Below, in pieces: positions 21,132 through 30,735 of a DNA stretch of 64,000 bases (the stretch's first letter is position 1; every line of letters begins with the position of its first letter). The stretch comes from Xenophilus aerolatus. Its GTDB lineage: Bacteria > Pseudomonadota > Gammaproteobacteria > Burkholderiales > Burkholderiaceae_C. The notes under the pieces were generated by a model that was not told the origin of the DNA, searched no databases, and was given only the letters and a program-made list of their open reading frames with translations. Location of the stretch: NCBI GenBank assembly GCA_030418545.1, contig QAIB01000002.1, forward strand, positions 744,001 through 808,000. Reading direction: 5' to 3'. A program made the translations under genes and the position numbers.

Positions 21132-21569
21132 TCAGCGGGTCGAGGCCTCGCGCTTGAGGAACTGCGCGAAACCGGGGTCGGTGTAGGCGGCGGGCGGCAA
21201 TTCGTCGGTGAGCAGGGCGGCGTCGACGTCGGCAACCTCGGCTGTGCGGTCTTCTTCCTGCCAGACGGAAATGGTGACCAGGCCCGCCACGAGCGCCACC
21301 AGCGGCAGCACGCTGGCGACGCGGGTCCACCAGCCGCCGTCACCGCCGCCGAGCAAGGCCGCGCCGCCGGACACGCCGACGACACCGCCCGCCGGGGCCG
21401 TGCGCACCTGCACCACTTTGCGGCGCGCCAGCGCCTGCATGCGTCCGGCGCGCAGCCGTTCGGTGATGTCGTGGGGCAGGTCGTGGCTGCCGGCCGACAG
21501 GCGGGCGGCCACGGCGCGCCCGAAGCGCTCCTGCTGGGCGTTGGTGGTGGCGTTCGAAATTTTTGTCAT
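21132..21569 (-). CDS. DUF3619 protein, putative anti-sigma factor
   Basis: A 145-residue single-pass membrane protein. The cytoplasmic N-terminal helix (QQERFGRAVAARLSAGSHDL, then ITERLRAGRMQALARRK) precedes a membrane segment around WTRVASVLPLVALVAGLVTI and a short acidic periplasmic tail. The layout and its position directly after a sigma factor, with overlapping stop and start codons (ATGA), are those of an anti-sigma factor, but no zinc-binding anti-sigma motif is present. The role is inferred from context. Confidence 0.75.
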   Translation of the reverse strand: MTKISNATTNAQQERFGRAVAARLSAGSHDLPHDITERLRAGRMQALARRKVVQVRTAPAGGVVGVSGGAALLGGGDGGWWTRVASVLPLVALVAGLVTISVWQEEDRTAEVADVDAALLTDELPPAAYTDPGFAQFLKREASTR

Positions 21570-22135
21570 AGCTGGATTCCCCTGGCCTTGAGGGCTTTAC
21601 TCAAGGCGTGGACGGCCCGGGAACAGTGCGTCTTGACGCTGCCTTCGGAGCAGCCCATAGCAGCGGCCGTCTCGGAAACGTCCATTTCTTCCCAGTAACG
21701 CATCAGAAAAGCCTCGCGTTGACGGGCCGGGAGGGCCGCGATCTGCTCCTCGATCTCATGGAAGATCTGTGCCCGGCGGGTCGTGTCCTCGGCGCTTTCC
21801 GTTTCGCGCGTGTCGGGATCGGAGGCGAGGTTCTCCAGCAGGTCGAAATCGCCGCCCTCGTCGGCCGGGCTCTCGAAATCGCTGAGGTTGGAAAACAACG
21901 CCCGGCGCGTCTTCTGGCGGCGGAACCAGTCCAGCGTGCAGTTCGACAGGATGCGCTGGAACAGCATCGGCAACTCGTTGGCCGGCTTGTCCCCGTAATG
22001 CTCCGCGAGCTTCATCATGCTGTCCTGCACGATGTCCAGAGCGGCTTCCTCGTCGCGCACGTGGTAGATCGAGCGCTTGAAGGCCCGTTTCTCGACGCTC
22101 TTGAGGAAATCGGAGAGTTCTTGTTCGGATGCCAA
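21566..22135 (-). CDS. RNA polymerase sigma factor, sigma-70/ECF type
   Basis: A 189-residue sigma factor. Region 2 is seen in RAFKRSIYHVRDEEAALDIVQDSMMKLAEHY and LDWFRRQKTRRALF; region 4 is seen in ALPARQREAFLMRYWEEMDV plus CSEGSVKTHCSRAVHAL. Between them is an acidic linker. No ATG is available near the conserved start; TTG at 22135 (MASEQELSDFL) gives the length I recall for orthologues but has no good ribosome site, so the start is uncertain. It is first in a six-gene operon with DUF3619, DUF3106, RDD, DgkA and LOG, and divergent from ilvI. Confidence 0.85.
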   Translation of the reverse strand: MASEQELSDFLKSVEKRAFKRSIYHVRDEEAALDIVQDSMMKLAEHYGDKPANELPMLFQRILSNCTLDWFRRQKTRRALFSNLSDFESPADEGGDFDLLENLASDPDTRETESAEDTTRRAQIFHEIEEQIAALPARQREAFLMRYWEEMDVSETAAAMGCSEGSVKTHCSRAVHALSKALKARGIQL

Positions 22136-22424
22136 AGAGGAGGCCGCGCCATGCGCGCTGGGTGGGGGAAAGCCGGCAAAAATGCCTTGTTTTGGGCGGC
22201 GGCGATTATGGCACCGGCCCCTTTTTCGTGCGCTGCAGCGACTTGCCGGCTTGTTGCAGTGCCATAATCTCGGGCTGCAAGTCAAACGGCAAACGGGTCA
22301 CTGCCCGGCGGAACATCCTCGTCCGCCCATGGTTTTGGTCCTAAGTCCCGACGCGGTCTCACAAGGGCTGGCAAGGGGCACCCAAGGTTTTTCGTTCCCG
22401 AAAACTCGAAAGGTTCATCTCAAA

Positions 22425-24200
22425 ATGGAAATCTCCAAGGCGGAACTCGCCAGCGCAGCCGCTGTCACGGGCAGCCAGACCCAGGACCTCATGGGCTCCG
22501 AGGTGCTGATCAAGGCACTCCAGGCCGAAGGCACGAAGTACATCTGGGGCTATCCCGGTGGCGCCGTGCTCTACATCTACGACGCCCTCTACAAGCAGGA
22601 CACCATCCAGCACGTGCTGGTGCGGCACGAGCAGGCTGCGGTGCACGCGGCCGACGGCTATGCGCGCGCCACCGGCGAGGTCGGCGTGGCGCTGGTCACC
22701 TCCGGCCCCGGCCTGACGAACGCGGTCACCGGCATCGCGACGGCCTACATGGACTCGATCCCGATGGTGATCATCTCCGGCCAGGTGCCCACGCCCGCCA
22801 TCGGGCTGGACGCCTTCCAGGAGTGCGACACCGTGGGCATCACCCGCCCCATCGTCAAGCACAACTTCCTCGTCAAGGACGCGAAGGACATCGCGCTGAC
22901 GATGAAGAAGGCCTTCCACATCGCCCGCAGCGGCCGTCCCGGCCCGGTGGTGGTGGACATCCCGAAGGACGTTTCCTTCAAGAAGACACCGTACGCCGGC
23001 TATCCCGACAAGGTCGAGATGCGCTCGTACAACCCGGTGCGCAAGGGCCACGGCGGGCAGATCCGCAAGGCGCTGCAGCTGCTGCTGAACGCCAAGCGCC
23101 CCTACATCTACACCGGCGGCGGCGTGCTGCTGGGCAACGCGACCAACGAGCTTCGCACGCTGGTCGACATGCTGGGCTATCCGGTCACCAACACGCTGAT
23201 GGGCCTGGGCGCCTATCCTGCGAGCGACCGCAAGTTCCTCGGCATGCTGGGCATGCACGGCACCATCGAAGCCAACAACGCGATGCAGAACTGCGACGTG
23301 CTGCTGGCCGTGGGTGCGCGCTTCGACGACCGCGTGATCGGCAACCCGAAGCACTTCGCGCAGAACGAACGCAAGATCATCCACATCGACATCGACCCGT
23401 CGAGCATTTCCAAGCGCGTGAAGGTCGACATCCCGATCGTCGGCGACGTGAAGGACGTGCTGACCGAGCTGATCTCGATGATCCGCGAGAGCAGCACCAA
23501 GCCCGACGGCGGTGCACTGGCCGACTGGTGGAAGACCATCGAGACCTGGCGCAGCCGCGACTGCCTCAAGTACGACCGCGGCAACACCGAGGTGATCAAG
23601 CCGCAGTACGTGGTCGAGACGCTCTGGAACATGACCAAGGACACGGAGACCTACATCACCTCCGACGTGGGCCAGCATCAGATGTGGGCGGCGCAGTACT
23701 ACCGCTTCGACGAGCCGCGCCGCTGGATCAACTCCGGCGGCCTGGGCACCATGGGCGTGGGCATTCCTTACGCCATGGGCATCAAGCTGGCCAAGCCCGA
23801 GGCCGAAGTGTTCACCATCACCGGCGAAGGCTCGGTGCAGATGTGCATCCAGGAGCTGTCGACGTGCCTGCAGTACAACACGCCGATCAAGATCTGCTCG
23901 CTGAACAACCGCTACCTGGGCATGGTGCGCCAGTGGCAGGAGATCGAGTACTCCGGCCGCTACAGCCACAGCTACATGGACGCGCTGCCGAACTTCGTGA
24001 AGCTGGCCGAGGCGTACGGCCACGTCGGCATGCTGATCGAGCGCCCGCAGGACGTCGAGCCCGCGCTGCGCGAGGCGCGCAAGCTCAAGGACCGCACCGT
24101 GTTCATGGACTTCCGCACCGATCCCACCGAGAACGTGTTCCCGATGGTGCAGGCCGGCAAGGGCATCACGGAGATGCTGCTGGGCAGCGAAGACCTTTGA
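22425..24200 (+). CDS. ilvI: Acetolactate synthase large subunit
   Basis: A 591-residue thiamine-diphosphate enzyme that condenses two pyruvates, or pyruvate and 2-oxobutyrate, in the first shared step of valine, leucine and isoleucine synthesis. Three TPP-enzyme domains are evident: N-terminal GTKYIWGYPGGAVLYIYDAL with catalytic Glu in VRHEQAAVHAADGYAR, the central FAD-binding domain, and the C-terminal TPP motif ITGEGSVQMCIQELSTCLQYN. In the second position of the usual GDGS motif the Asp is Glu (GEGS). ATG 22425 gives the usual N-terminus; the frame stays open to an ATG at 22329. The small subunit gene follows after a 225-base gap that holds a hairpin repeat. Confidence 0.96.
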   Translation: MEISKAELASAAAVTGSQTQDLMGSEVLIKALQAEGTKYIWGYPGGAVLYIYDALYKQDTIQHVLVRHEQAAVHAADGYARATGEVGVALVTSGPGLTNAVTGIATAYMDSIPMVIISGQVPTPAIGLDAFQECDTVGITRPIVKHNFLVKDAKDIALTMKKAFHIARSGRPGPVVVDIPKDVSFKKTPYAGYPDKVEMRSYNPVRKGHGGQIRKALQLLLNAKRPYIYTGGGVLLGNATNELRTLVDMLGYPVTNTLMGLGAYPASDRKFLGMLGMHGTIEANNAMQNCDVLLAVGARFDDRVIGNPKHFAQNERKIIHIDIDPSSISKRVKVDIPIVGDVKDVLTELISMIRESSTKPDGGALADWWKTIETWRSRDCLKYDRGNTEVIKPQYVVETLWNMTKDTETYITSDVGQHQMWAAQYYRFDEPRRWINSGGLGTMGVGIPYAMGIKLAKPEAEVFTITGEGSVQMCIQELSTCLQYNTPIKICSLNNRYLGMVRQWQEIEYSGRYSHSYMDALPNFVKLAEAYGHVGMLIERPQDVEPALREARKLKDRTVFMDFRTDPTENVFPMVQAGKGITEMLLGSEDL

Positions 24201-24203
24201 ATT

Positions 24204-24321
24204 CGGACATCCGTACGCGAAGGGCGCCAAGGTAGCGCGAAGGGCGCGAAAGAAAACCAATTTCGGATTTCTTTTCCGCCATCTTCGCGTGACTTTCGCG
24301 GCCTTCGCGCATGGAAGTCCG
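24204..24321 (+). repeat. Large GCGAAGG hairpin repeat, copy 1 (ilvI-ilvH gap)
   Basis: A 118-base inverted repeat begins CGGACATCCGTACGCGAAGG and ends CCTTCGCGCATGGAAGTCCG. The arms carry repeated GCGAAGGGCGC / GCGCGAAAG units and pair across a short A+T-rich centre. It starts three bases after the ilvI stop codon. A related copy fills the cysH-cysD gap at 52970. Confidence 0.85.
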
Positions 24322-24425
24322 CTCCCGATTTCAACAACCTAAGCGTCGACGAATCTATTGCCCGCCGAGCCCGCGCATTGCCGTGCGCGGGGGAGGGCGG
24401 CGAGAAGAGGAGTCGCAGTCAAGAC

Positions 24426-24917
24426 ATGAAACACATCATCGCCGTGCTGCTGGAGAACGAACCCGGCGCACTCTCCCGCGTCGTGGGCCTGTTCTCGGCC
24501 CGTGGCTACAACATCGAATCGCTGACGGTCGCGCCGACCGAGGACCCGAGCCTTTCGCGCATGACGATCCAGACCACCGGCTCGGACGACGTGATCGAGC
24601 AGATCACCAAGCACCTGAACCGCCTGATCGAGGTGGTGAAGGTGGTCGACCTGACCGAAGGGGCCTACACCGAGCGCGAGCTCATGATGGTGAAGGTGCG
24701 CGCCGTGGGCAAGGAGCGCGAGGAGATGAAGCGCATGGCCGACATCTTCCGCGGCCGCATCATCGACGTGACGGACAAGAGCTACACCATCGAGCTCACC
24801 GGCGACCACGGCAAGAACGACGCCTTCCTCGACGCCATCGACCGCGCGGCCATCCTCGAGACGGTGCGCACGGGCCCGAGCGGCATCGGCCGGGGCGAGC
24901 GCATCCTGCGCGTCTGA
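24426..24917 (+). CDS. ilvH: Acetolactate synthase small subunit
   Basis: A 163-residue regulatory subunit that stimulates IlvI and confers valine feedback inhibition. The N-terminal ACT domain reads IIAVLLENEPGALSRVVGLF and SARGYNIESLTVAPTEDPSL; the second domain contains ELMMVKVRAVGKEREEMKRM and IIDVTDKSYTIELTG. Start and length match the family. It is expected to be co-transcribed with ilvI and ilvC despite repeat elements in both gaps. Confidence 0.96.
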   Translation: MKHIIAVLLENEPGALSRVVGLFSARGYNIESLTVAPTEDPSLSRMTIQTTGSDDVIEQITKHLNRLIEVVKVVDLTEGAYTERELMMVKVRAVGKEREEMKRMADIFRGRIIDVTDKSYTIELTGDHGKNDAFLDAIDRAAILETVRTGPSGIGRGERILRV

Positions 24918-26081
<1,164 letters not shown>

Positions 26082-26192
26082 GGCCCCCCCGCTTTTCACG
26101 CCTGCGGCGCCTAACTCCACCCCCCGAGGTGGAGGCGCGGCCGCCTTGGGGCGGCCCGCCGGCAGCCGCATCGGCCGATTCACCCCGACGAC

Positions 26193-26221
26193 AAGGGCCA
26201 TCGCGCAGGCGATGGCCCTTT
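26193..26221 (+). terminator. Probable terminator after ilvC
   Basis: A perfect 12-base stem, AAGGGCCATCGC pairing with GCGATGGCCCTT around the GCAG loop, ends in three T residues. The short T run makes termination likely but perhaps partial. Confidence 0.7.
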
Positions 26222-26263
26222 GTCATTGACTACACTGCCCGTTTTGCCGCGAGCCCTTCGCGG

Positions 26264-26317
26264 CGCTATGAATTAGATAGCTGCTCCCGCAGGATCCACG
26301 GGCGCTGGAGGCCAATT
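26264..26317 (+). repeat. Dispersed GCTAT-type repeat, copy 4, upstream of pssA
   Basis: It begins GCTATGAATTAGATAGCTGC and ends GGGCGCTGGAGGCCAATTTG. The GGAGG at 26307-26311, inside the conserved GGGCGCTGxAGGCC segment of the repeat, is the only Shine-Dalgarno sequence for pssA, eight bases before its ATG. Confidence 0.8.
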
Positions 26318-26319
26318 TG

Positions 26320-27144
26320 ATGCATGACGACACGCCGCTGGGCGAGCCCCTGCCGCGCAAGCGCCGCAAGGGCATCTACATCCTGCCGAACCTGTTCACG
26401 CTGGCCGCGCTGTTCGGCGGTTTCTACGCCATCGTGATGGCGATGAACGCGCGCTTCGACCTGGCCACCATCGGCGTGTTCTCCGCCATGATCCTCGACA
26501 GCCTGGACGGCCGCGTGGCGCGCATGACCAACACGCAGAGCGCGTTCGGCGAGCAGATGGACTCGCTGTCCGACATGGTGTCCTTCGGCGCTGCGCCGGC
26601 ACTCATCGCCTACGAATGGTCCCTCAAGGGGCTGGGCCGCTGGGGCTGGATCGCCGCCTTCGTGTATTGCGCCTGCGCCGCGCTGCGGCTCGCGCGCTTC
26701 AACGTCAACACAGGCGTGGTCGACAAGCGCTGGTTCCAGGGCCTGCCGTCGCCCGCGGCCGCGGCGCTGGTGGCCGGCTTCATCTGGCTCATGACGGAGT
26801 GGGGCAAGCGGGGCAGCGACGTCTGGTACCTGTCGTGGCAGCAGATCACCTGGATCACCTTCTTCTTCACCCTCTACGCGGGCTTGACGATGGTGACCAA
26901 CGCACCCTTCTACAGCTTCAAGGACATGCAGGTGAAGAAGAGCGTGCCCTTCGCGACCATCGTGCTCATTGCTTTGGGCATCGCCGTGATCAACATCCAT
27001 CCGCCCACCGTGCTGTTCGGCCTCTTCGTGGCCTATGGCTTCAGCGGCTACGTGATCTACGCCTGGCGCAAGGCCAAGGGTCAGCCGGTGAGCGTGATCA
27101 GCGTGTCGACCGACGAGCCCGACGAGCGGGGCTTGCACAACTGA
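26320..27144 (+). CDS. pssA: CDP-diacylglycerol--serine O-phosphatidyltransferase
   Basis: A 274-residue inner membrane enzyme that makes phosphatidylserine, precursor of phosphatidylethanolamine. The CDP-alcohol phosphotransferase motif is complete: DSLDGRVARMTNTQSAFGEQ then MDSLSD, with its metal-binding aspartates. Several membrane helices follow. ATG 26320 is favoured over TTG 26317 by spacing from GGAGG, which is provided by a dispersed repeat. Position between ilvC and leuA is common in related bacteria. The promoter of the following leu leader lies in its last codons. Confidence 0.94.
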   Translation: MHDDTPLGEPLPRKRRKGIYILPNLFTLAALFGGFYAIVMAMNARFDLATIGVFSAMILDSLDGRVARMTNTQSAFGEQMDSLSDMVSFGAAPALIAYEWSLKGLGRWGWIAAFVYCACAALRLARFNVNTGVVDKRWFQGLPSPAAAALVAGFIWLMTEWGKRGSDVWYLSWQQITWITFFFTLYAGLTMVTNAPFYSFKDMQVKKSVPFATIVLIALGIAVINIHPPTVLFGLFVAYGFSGYVIYAWRKAKGQPVSVISVSTDEPDERGLHN

Positions 27145-27161
27145 GCAGGCCCTGTGTTAAA
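27133..27161 (+). promoter_or_regulatory. Candidate promoter of the leu leader
   Basis: TTGCAC at 27133 and GTTAAA at 27156 are separated by 17 bases, giving a start about ten bases before the leader peptide ATG. It overlaps the 3' end of pssA. The -10 box is a weak match, so confidence is limited. Confidence 0.4.
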
Positions 27162-27173
27162 GTCCGCCGCTCC

Positions 27174-27227
27174 ATGAAGCAGATGTCGCTGGCCCTACTA
27201 CTGATCCCCTACGGGCGGAGACGGTAG
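27174..27227 (+). CDS. leuL: Leucine leader peptide
   Basis: A 17-residue open frame, [17 protein letters not shown], with four leucine codons (CTG, CTA, CTA, CTG) clustered in five positions followed by isoleucine. It lies just upstream of the first 2-isopropylmalate synthase gene and is followed by a terminator-like hairpin. This is the layout of ribosome-mediated attenuation: ribosome stalling at leucine codons when leucyl-tRNA is scarce would prevent the terminator from forming. No strong Shine-Dalgarno sequence precedes the ATG. Confidence 0.75.
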   Translation: MKQMSLALLLIPYGRRR

Positions 27228-27249
27228 AGCGCGCGCGCATCCCATCACC

Positions 27250-27287
27250 ACGGCCCGTTCGCACCAGCAACGGGCCGTTCTGCTTTT
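27250..27287 (+). terminator. Attenuator hairpin of the leuA leader
   Basis: ACGGCCCGTT pairs perfectly with AACGGGCCGT across a nine-base loop and is followed by TCTGCTTTT. It starts 22 bases after the leader peptide stop and ends 40 bases before leuA, so it can be controlled by translation of the leader. Confidence 0.75.
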
Positions 27288-27327
27288 GGGGTTGCTGGTC
27301 GATTCCAACCATCACAGAGAAATCGAC

Positions 27328-29043
27328 ATGTTGAAGCAACCTCAGACCAAGTACCGCGCCTTCGCACCGATCGGCCTCACGGACCGCACCTGGCCCGACG
27401 CCGTGCTGACGAAGGCCCCGATCTGGCTGTCGACCGACCTGCGCGATGGAAACCAGGCGCTGGTCGAGCCCATGGACATCGAGCGCAAGATGCGCATGTT
27501 CGAGATGCTCGTGAAGATCGGCTTCAAGGAGATCGAGGTCGGCTTTCCCTCGGCCTCGCAAGTCGAATTCGACTTCGTGCGGCGCCTCATCGAAGAAGAC
27601 CGCATTCCCGACGACGTGACGATCCAGGTGCTCACACAGGCCCGTGATCACCTCATCGAGCGCACCTTCGAGGCCCTGCAGGGCGCGCCTCGCGCCATCG
27701 TCCACCTTTACAACGCCGTCGCTCCCATCATGCGCCGCGTCGTGCTCGGCATGGACGAGGACGGCATCGTCGAGCTGGCGGCCAGCCACGCACGGCAGTT
27801 CAAGGAGCACGCAGCCCGCCAGCCGCATACGCACTGGACCTTCCAGTATTCGCCCGAGATGTTCTCGGGCACGGACCTCGCGTTCTCCAAGCGCGTCGTC
27901 GATGCGGTCACCGAGGTCTGGGCGCCGACACCGGCACACAAGTGCATCGTGAACCTCCCGTCGACGGTCGAGCATTCGACGCCGAACATCTTCGCGGACA
28001 TGATCGAGTGGATGCACCGCAAGCTCGCGCGTCGAGATGCGATCGTGCTGTCGGTCCATCCGCACAACGACCGCGGCACCGGCACGGCCGCGGCGGAGTT
28101 CGCCGTCATGGCGGGCGCCGATCGCCTAGAAGGGTGCCTGTTCGGCAACGGCGAGCGCACGGGCAACCTCGACCTCGTGAACGTCGCGCTCAACCTCTAC
28201 ACGCAGGGCGTCTCGCCGGGCCTGGACTTCTCGCGCATCGACGAGATCCGCGCCACGGTGGAGCACTGCAACCAGATCCCGGTGCATCCGCGCCATCCGT
28301 ACGTGGGCGACCTCGTCTACACCTCGTTCTCGGGTTCGCACCAGGACGCGATCAAGAAAGCCTTCGCGGCGCGGCGCGAGGCCGATCTCTGGGACATCCC
28401 GTACCTGCCCATCGACCCCAAGGACGTGGGCCGCAGCTACGAGGCCGTGATCCGGGTCAACAGCCAGTCGGGCAAGGGCGGCATCGCCTACCTGCTCGAG
28501 AGCGAGCATGGCCTCGAGTTGCCGCGGCGCCTGCAGATCGAGTTCAGCCAGGCCGTGCAACGCGTCATGGACGTGGAAGGAAAGGAGCTCTCGGCGGCCG
28601 ACCTCTGGCAGATCTTCCGTGACGAGTACCGCATGGATTCGAGCAACGGCCTGCAGCATCGCGCGATCGATGCCGAAGGCGAGGGTGCCTCGGCCACCGT
28701 GCACCTGCGCGGGGACCTGCGCTGGGGTGGCGAAGTGCGCCGCATCGACGGCCGCGGCAACGGGCCCATCGACGCCTTCATCCAGGCGATGGCAACGGCC
28801 ACCGGCCACGCGATCCGTGTGATCGACTACCACCAGCACGCCATCGGCACCGGGGCCGACGCGCGCTCGGTGGCCTACCTCGAATTGCGCGTGGACGAGT
28901 CGCAGACGCTCTTCGGCGTGGGCATCGATGCCGATACGACGGCCGCCTCGCTGCGCGCCATCGTTTCGGGCGTCGAACGTGCGCTGGGGCAGGGCCGGGC
29001 GCGCCGCGCGCCCGCGGCACAATCCGAGGTGGCGACCGCCTGA
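27328..29043 (+). CDS. leuA: 2-isopropylmalate synthase, long form (type II)
   Basis: A 571-residue enzyme that condenses acetyl-CoA with 2-oxoisovalerate, the first committed step of leucine synthesis. It is the long form related to yeast and mycobacterial enzymes: the N-terminus [20 protein letters not shown] leads to [17 protein letters not shown] (catalytic Arg and Asp), and the metal-binding histidines are in [19 protein letters not shown]. The C-terminal part has the LeuA allosteric fold ([20 protein letters not shown]). It follows a leucine attenuator. A second, short-form synthase starts 37 bases downstream, so the two are probably co-transcribed. Confidence 0.94.
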   Translation: MLKQPQTKYRAFAPIGLTDRTWPDAVLTKAPIWLSTDLRDGNQALVEPMDIERKMRMFEMLVKIGFKEIEVGFPSASQVEFDFVRRLIEEDRIPDDVTIQVLTQARDHLIERTFEALQGAPRAIVHLYNAVAPIMRRVVLGMDEDGIVELAASHARQFKEHAARQPHTHWTFQYSPEMFSGTDLAFSKRVVDAVTEVWAPTPAHKCIVNLPSTVEHSTPNIFADMIEWMHRKLARRDAIVLSVHPHNDRGTGTAAAEFAVMAGADRLEGCLFGNGERTGNLDLVNVALNLYTQGVSPGLDFSRIDEIRATVEHCNQIPVHPRHPYVGDLVYTSFSGSHQDAIKKAFAARREADLWDIPYLPIDPKDVGRSYEAVIRVNSQSGKGGIAYLLESEHGLELPRRLQIEFSQAVQRVMDVEGKELSAADLWQIFRDEYRMDSSNGLQHRAIDAEGEGASATVHLRGDLRWGGEVRRIDGRGNGPIDAFIQAMATATGHAIRVIDYHQHAIGTGADARSVAYLELRVDESQTLFGVGIDADTTAASLRAIVSGVERALGQGRARRAPAAQSEVATA

Positions 29044-29080
29044 GCGAGGCAGGGTGGTGCAAGAAATCCAGGAGAACACG

Positions 29081-30619
29081 ATGACCGACAAGCTGATCAT
29101 TTTCGACACCACCCTGCGCGATGGCGAGCAGTCGCCCGGCGCCTCGATGACGCGCGACGAGAAGATGCGCATCGCCAAACAGCTCGAGCGCCTGAAGGTC
29201 GACGTCATCGAAGCGGGCTTTCCCGCCAGCTCGAACGGCGATTTCGAGGCCGTGCAGGCGATCGCCAATGCGATCAAGGAGTCGACCGTGTGCGGCCTGT
29301 CGCGCGCCAACGACCGCGACATCGCCCGTGCGGCGGAGGCCCTGAAGGGCGCGGCGCGTGGCCGCATCCACACCTTCATCGCCACCTCGCCGCTGCACAT
29401 GGAGAAGAAGCTGCGGATGACGCCCGACGAGGTGCACGAACAGGCCAGGCTGGCGGTGCGCTTCGCGCGCAACAAGGTCGCCGACGTGGAGTTCAGCCCC
29501 GAAGACGGCTACCGCAGCAACGTGGACTTCCTCTGCCGCGTGCTCGAGACGGTCATCGCCGAGGGCGCGACCACCATCAACGTGCCCGACACCGTGGGCT
29601 ACGCCATTCCGGAGCTGTACGGCAACTTCATCAAGACCCTGCGCGAGCGCATTCCCAACAGCGACAAGGCGATCTGGTCGGTGCATTGCCACAACGACCT
29701 GGGCATGGCGGTGGCCAATTCGCTGGCCGGCGTGAAGATCGGTGGCGCACGCCAGGTGGAGTGCACGATCAACGGCCTGGGCGAGCGTGCCGGCAACTGC
29801 TCGCTCGAAGAGATCGTGATGGCGGTGAAGACCCGCAAGGACTACTTCGGGCTGGACCTCAACATCGACACCCAGCACATCGTCGCGGCCAGCCGCATGG
29901 TCAGCCAGACCACCGGCTTCGTCGTGCAGCCCAACAAGGCCGTGGTGGGCGCCAATGCCTTCGCCCATGCCTCGGGCATCCACCAGGACGGCGTGCTCAA
30001 GGCGCGCGACACCTACGAGATCATGCGCGCCGAGGACGTGGGCTGGACGGCCAACAAGATCGTGCTGGGCAAGCTCTCGGGCCGAAACGCCTTCAAGCAG
30101 CGCCTGCAGGAACTGGGCGTGACCATGGAGAGCGAAGCCGACATCAACGCGGCCTTCCTGCGCTTCAAGGAGCTGGCCGACCGCAAGGCCGAGATTTTCG
30201 ACGAGGACATCCTCGCGCTCGTCAGCGCGGAGGAGGGCTCGAACGTTGGTGAGCAGTTTGGCTTCGTGTCGCTCTCGCAGCACAGCGAAACCGGCGAGCG
30301 GCCTCACGCCCGGGTGATCTTCACGGTCCAGGGCAAGGAAGTGACCGGCGAGTCGGACGGCAATGGCCCGGTCGATGCTTCCCTGAAGGCGATCGAGTCG
30401 CATGTGCGCAGCGGCGCCGAAATGGTGCTGTATTCGGTCAACGCGATCAGCGGCTCGACCGAAAGTCAGGGAGAGGTGACCGTGCGGCTGCAGAATGCAG
30501 GCCGGGTGGTCAACGGCGTGGGCGCCGACCCCGACATCGTGGTCGCCTCAGCCAAGGCTTATCTCAGCGCCCTCAACAAGTTACAGAGCCAAGCTGAGAG
30601 AGTGGCCGCGCAGGGGTGA
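29081..30619 (+). CDS. leuA: 2-isopropylmalate synthase, short form (type I)
   Basis: A 512-residue enterobacterial-type isopropylmalate synthase. The N-terminal TIM barrel shows [18 protein letters not shown] (catalytic Arg and metal Asp), [16 protein letters not shown] (metal histidines) and the [10 protein letters not shown]-type segment [13 protein letters not shown]. The C-terminal leucine-sensing domain is present ([20 protein letters not shown] ... [19 protein letters not shown]). A CCAGGAG ribosome site lies before the ATG. It catalyses the same reaction as the preceding gene while belonging to a different subfamily. A bulged terminator follows. Confidence 0.94.
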   Translation: MTDKLIIFDTTLRDGEQSPGASMTRDEKMRIAKQLERLKVDVIEAGFPASSNGDFEAVQAIANAIKESTVCGLSRANDRDIARAAEALKGAARGRIHTFIATSPLHMEKKLRMTPDEVHEQARLAVRFARNKVADVEFSPEDGYRSNVDFLCRVLETVIAEGATTINVPDTVGYAIPELYGNFIKTLRERIPNSDKAIWSVHCHNDLGMAVANSLAGVKIGGARQVECTINGLGERAGNCSLEEIVMAVKTRKDYFGLDLNIDTQHIVAASRMVSQTTGFVVQPNKAVVGANAFAHASGIHQDGVLKARDTYEIMRAEDVGWTANKIVLGKLSGRNAFKQRLQELGVTMESEADINAAFLRFKELADRKAEIFDEDILALVSAEEGSNVGEQFGFVSLSQHSETGERPHARVIFTVQGKEVTGESDGNGPVDASLKAIESHVRSGAEMVLYSVNAISGSTESQGEVTVRLQNAGRVVNGVGADPDIVVASAKAYLSALNKLQSQAERVAAQG

Positions 30620-30650
30620 GTTTCGTGGGGTCCTTGGTTTTCGATTGAAG

Positions 30651-30686
30651 AAAAGGACGCAAGTAACTGATATTGCGCGTCTTTTT
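30651..30686 (+). terminator. Terminator after the leuA pair
   Basis: AAAAGGACGCAA pairs with TTGCGCGTCTTTTTT, with one bulged base and a ten-base loop; the right arm merges into six T residues. It starts 31 bases after the second leuA stop. Confidence 0.7.
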
Positions 30687-30735
30687 TGATTTCGATAGAC
30701 TGCGGCCCTCACGTCATCGCCGCTGGAGATTTTTG

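Noticed and set aside
22329-22424. In-frame upstream ATG of ilvI with Val/Leu codons, as a possible leader peptide
   Set aside because: It has no stop before ilvI and no terminator hairpin, so it is neither an attenuator peptide nor a likely true start; the family N-terminus begins near 22425.
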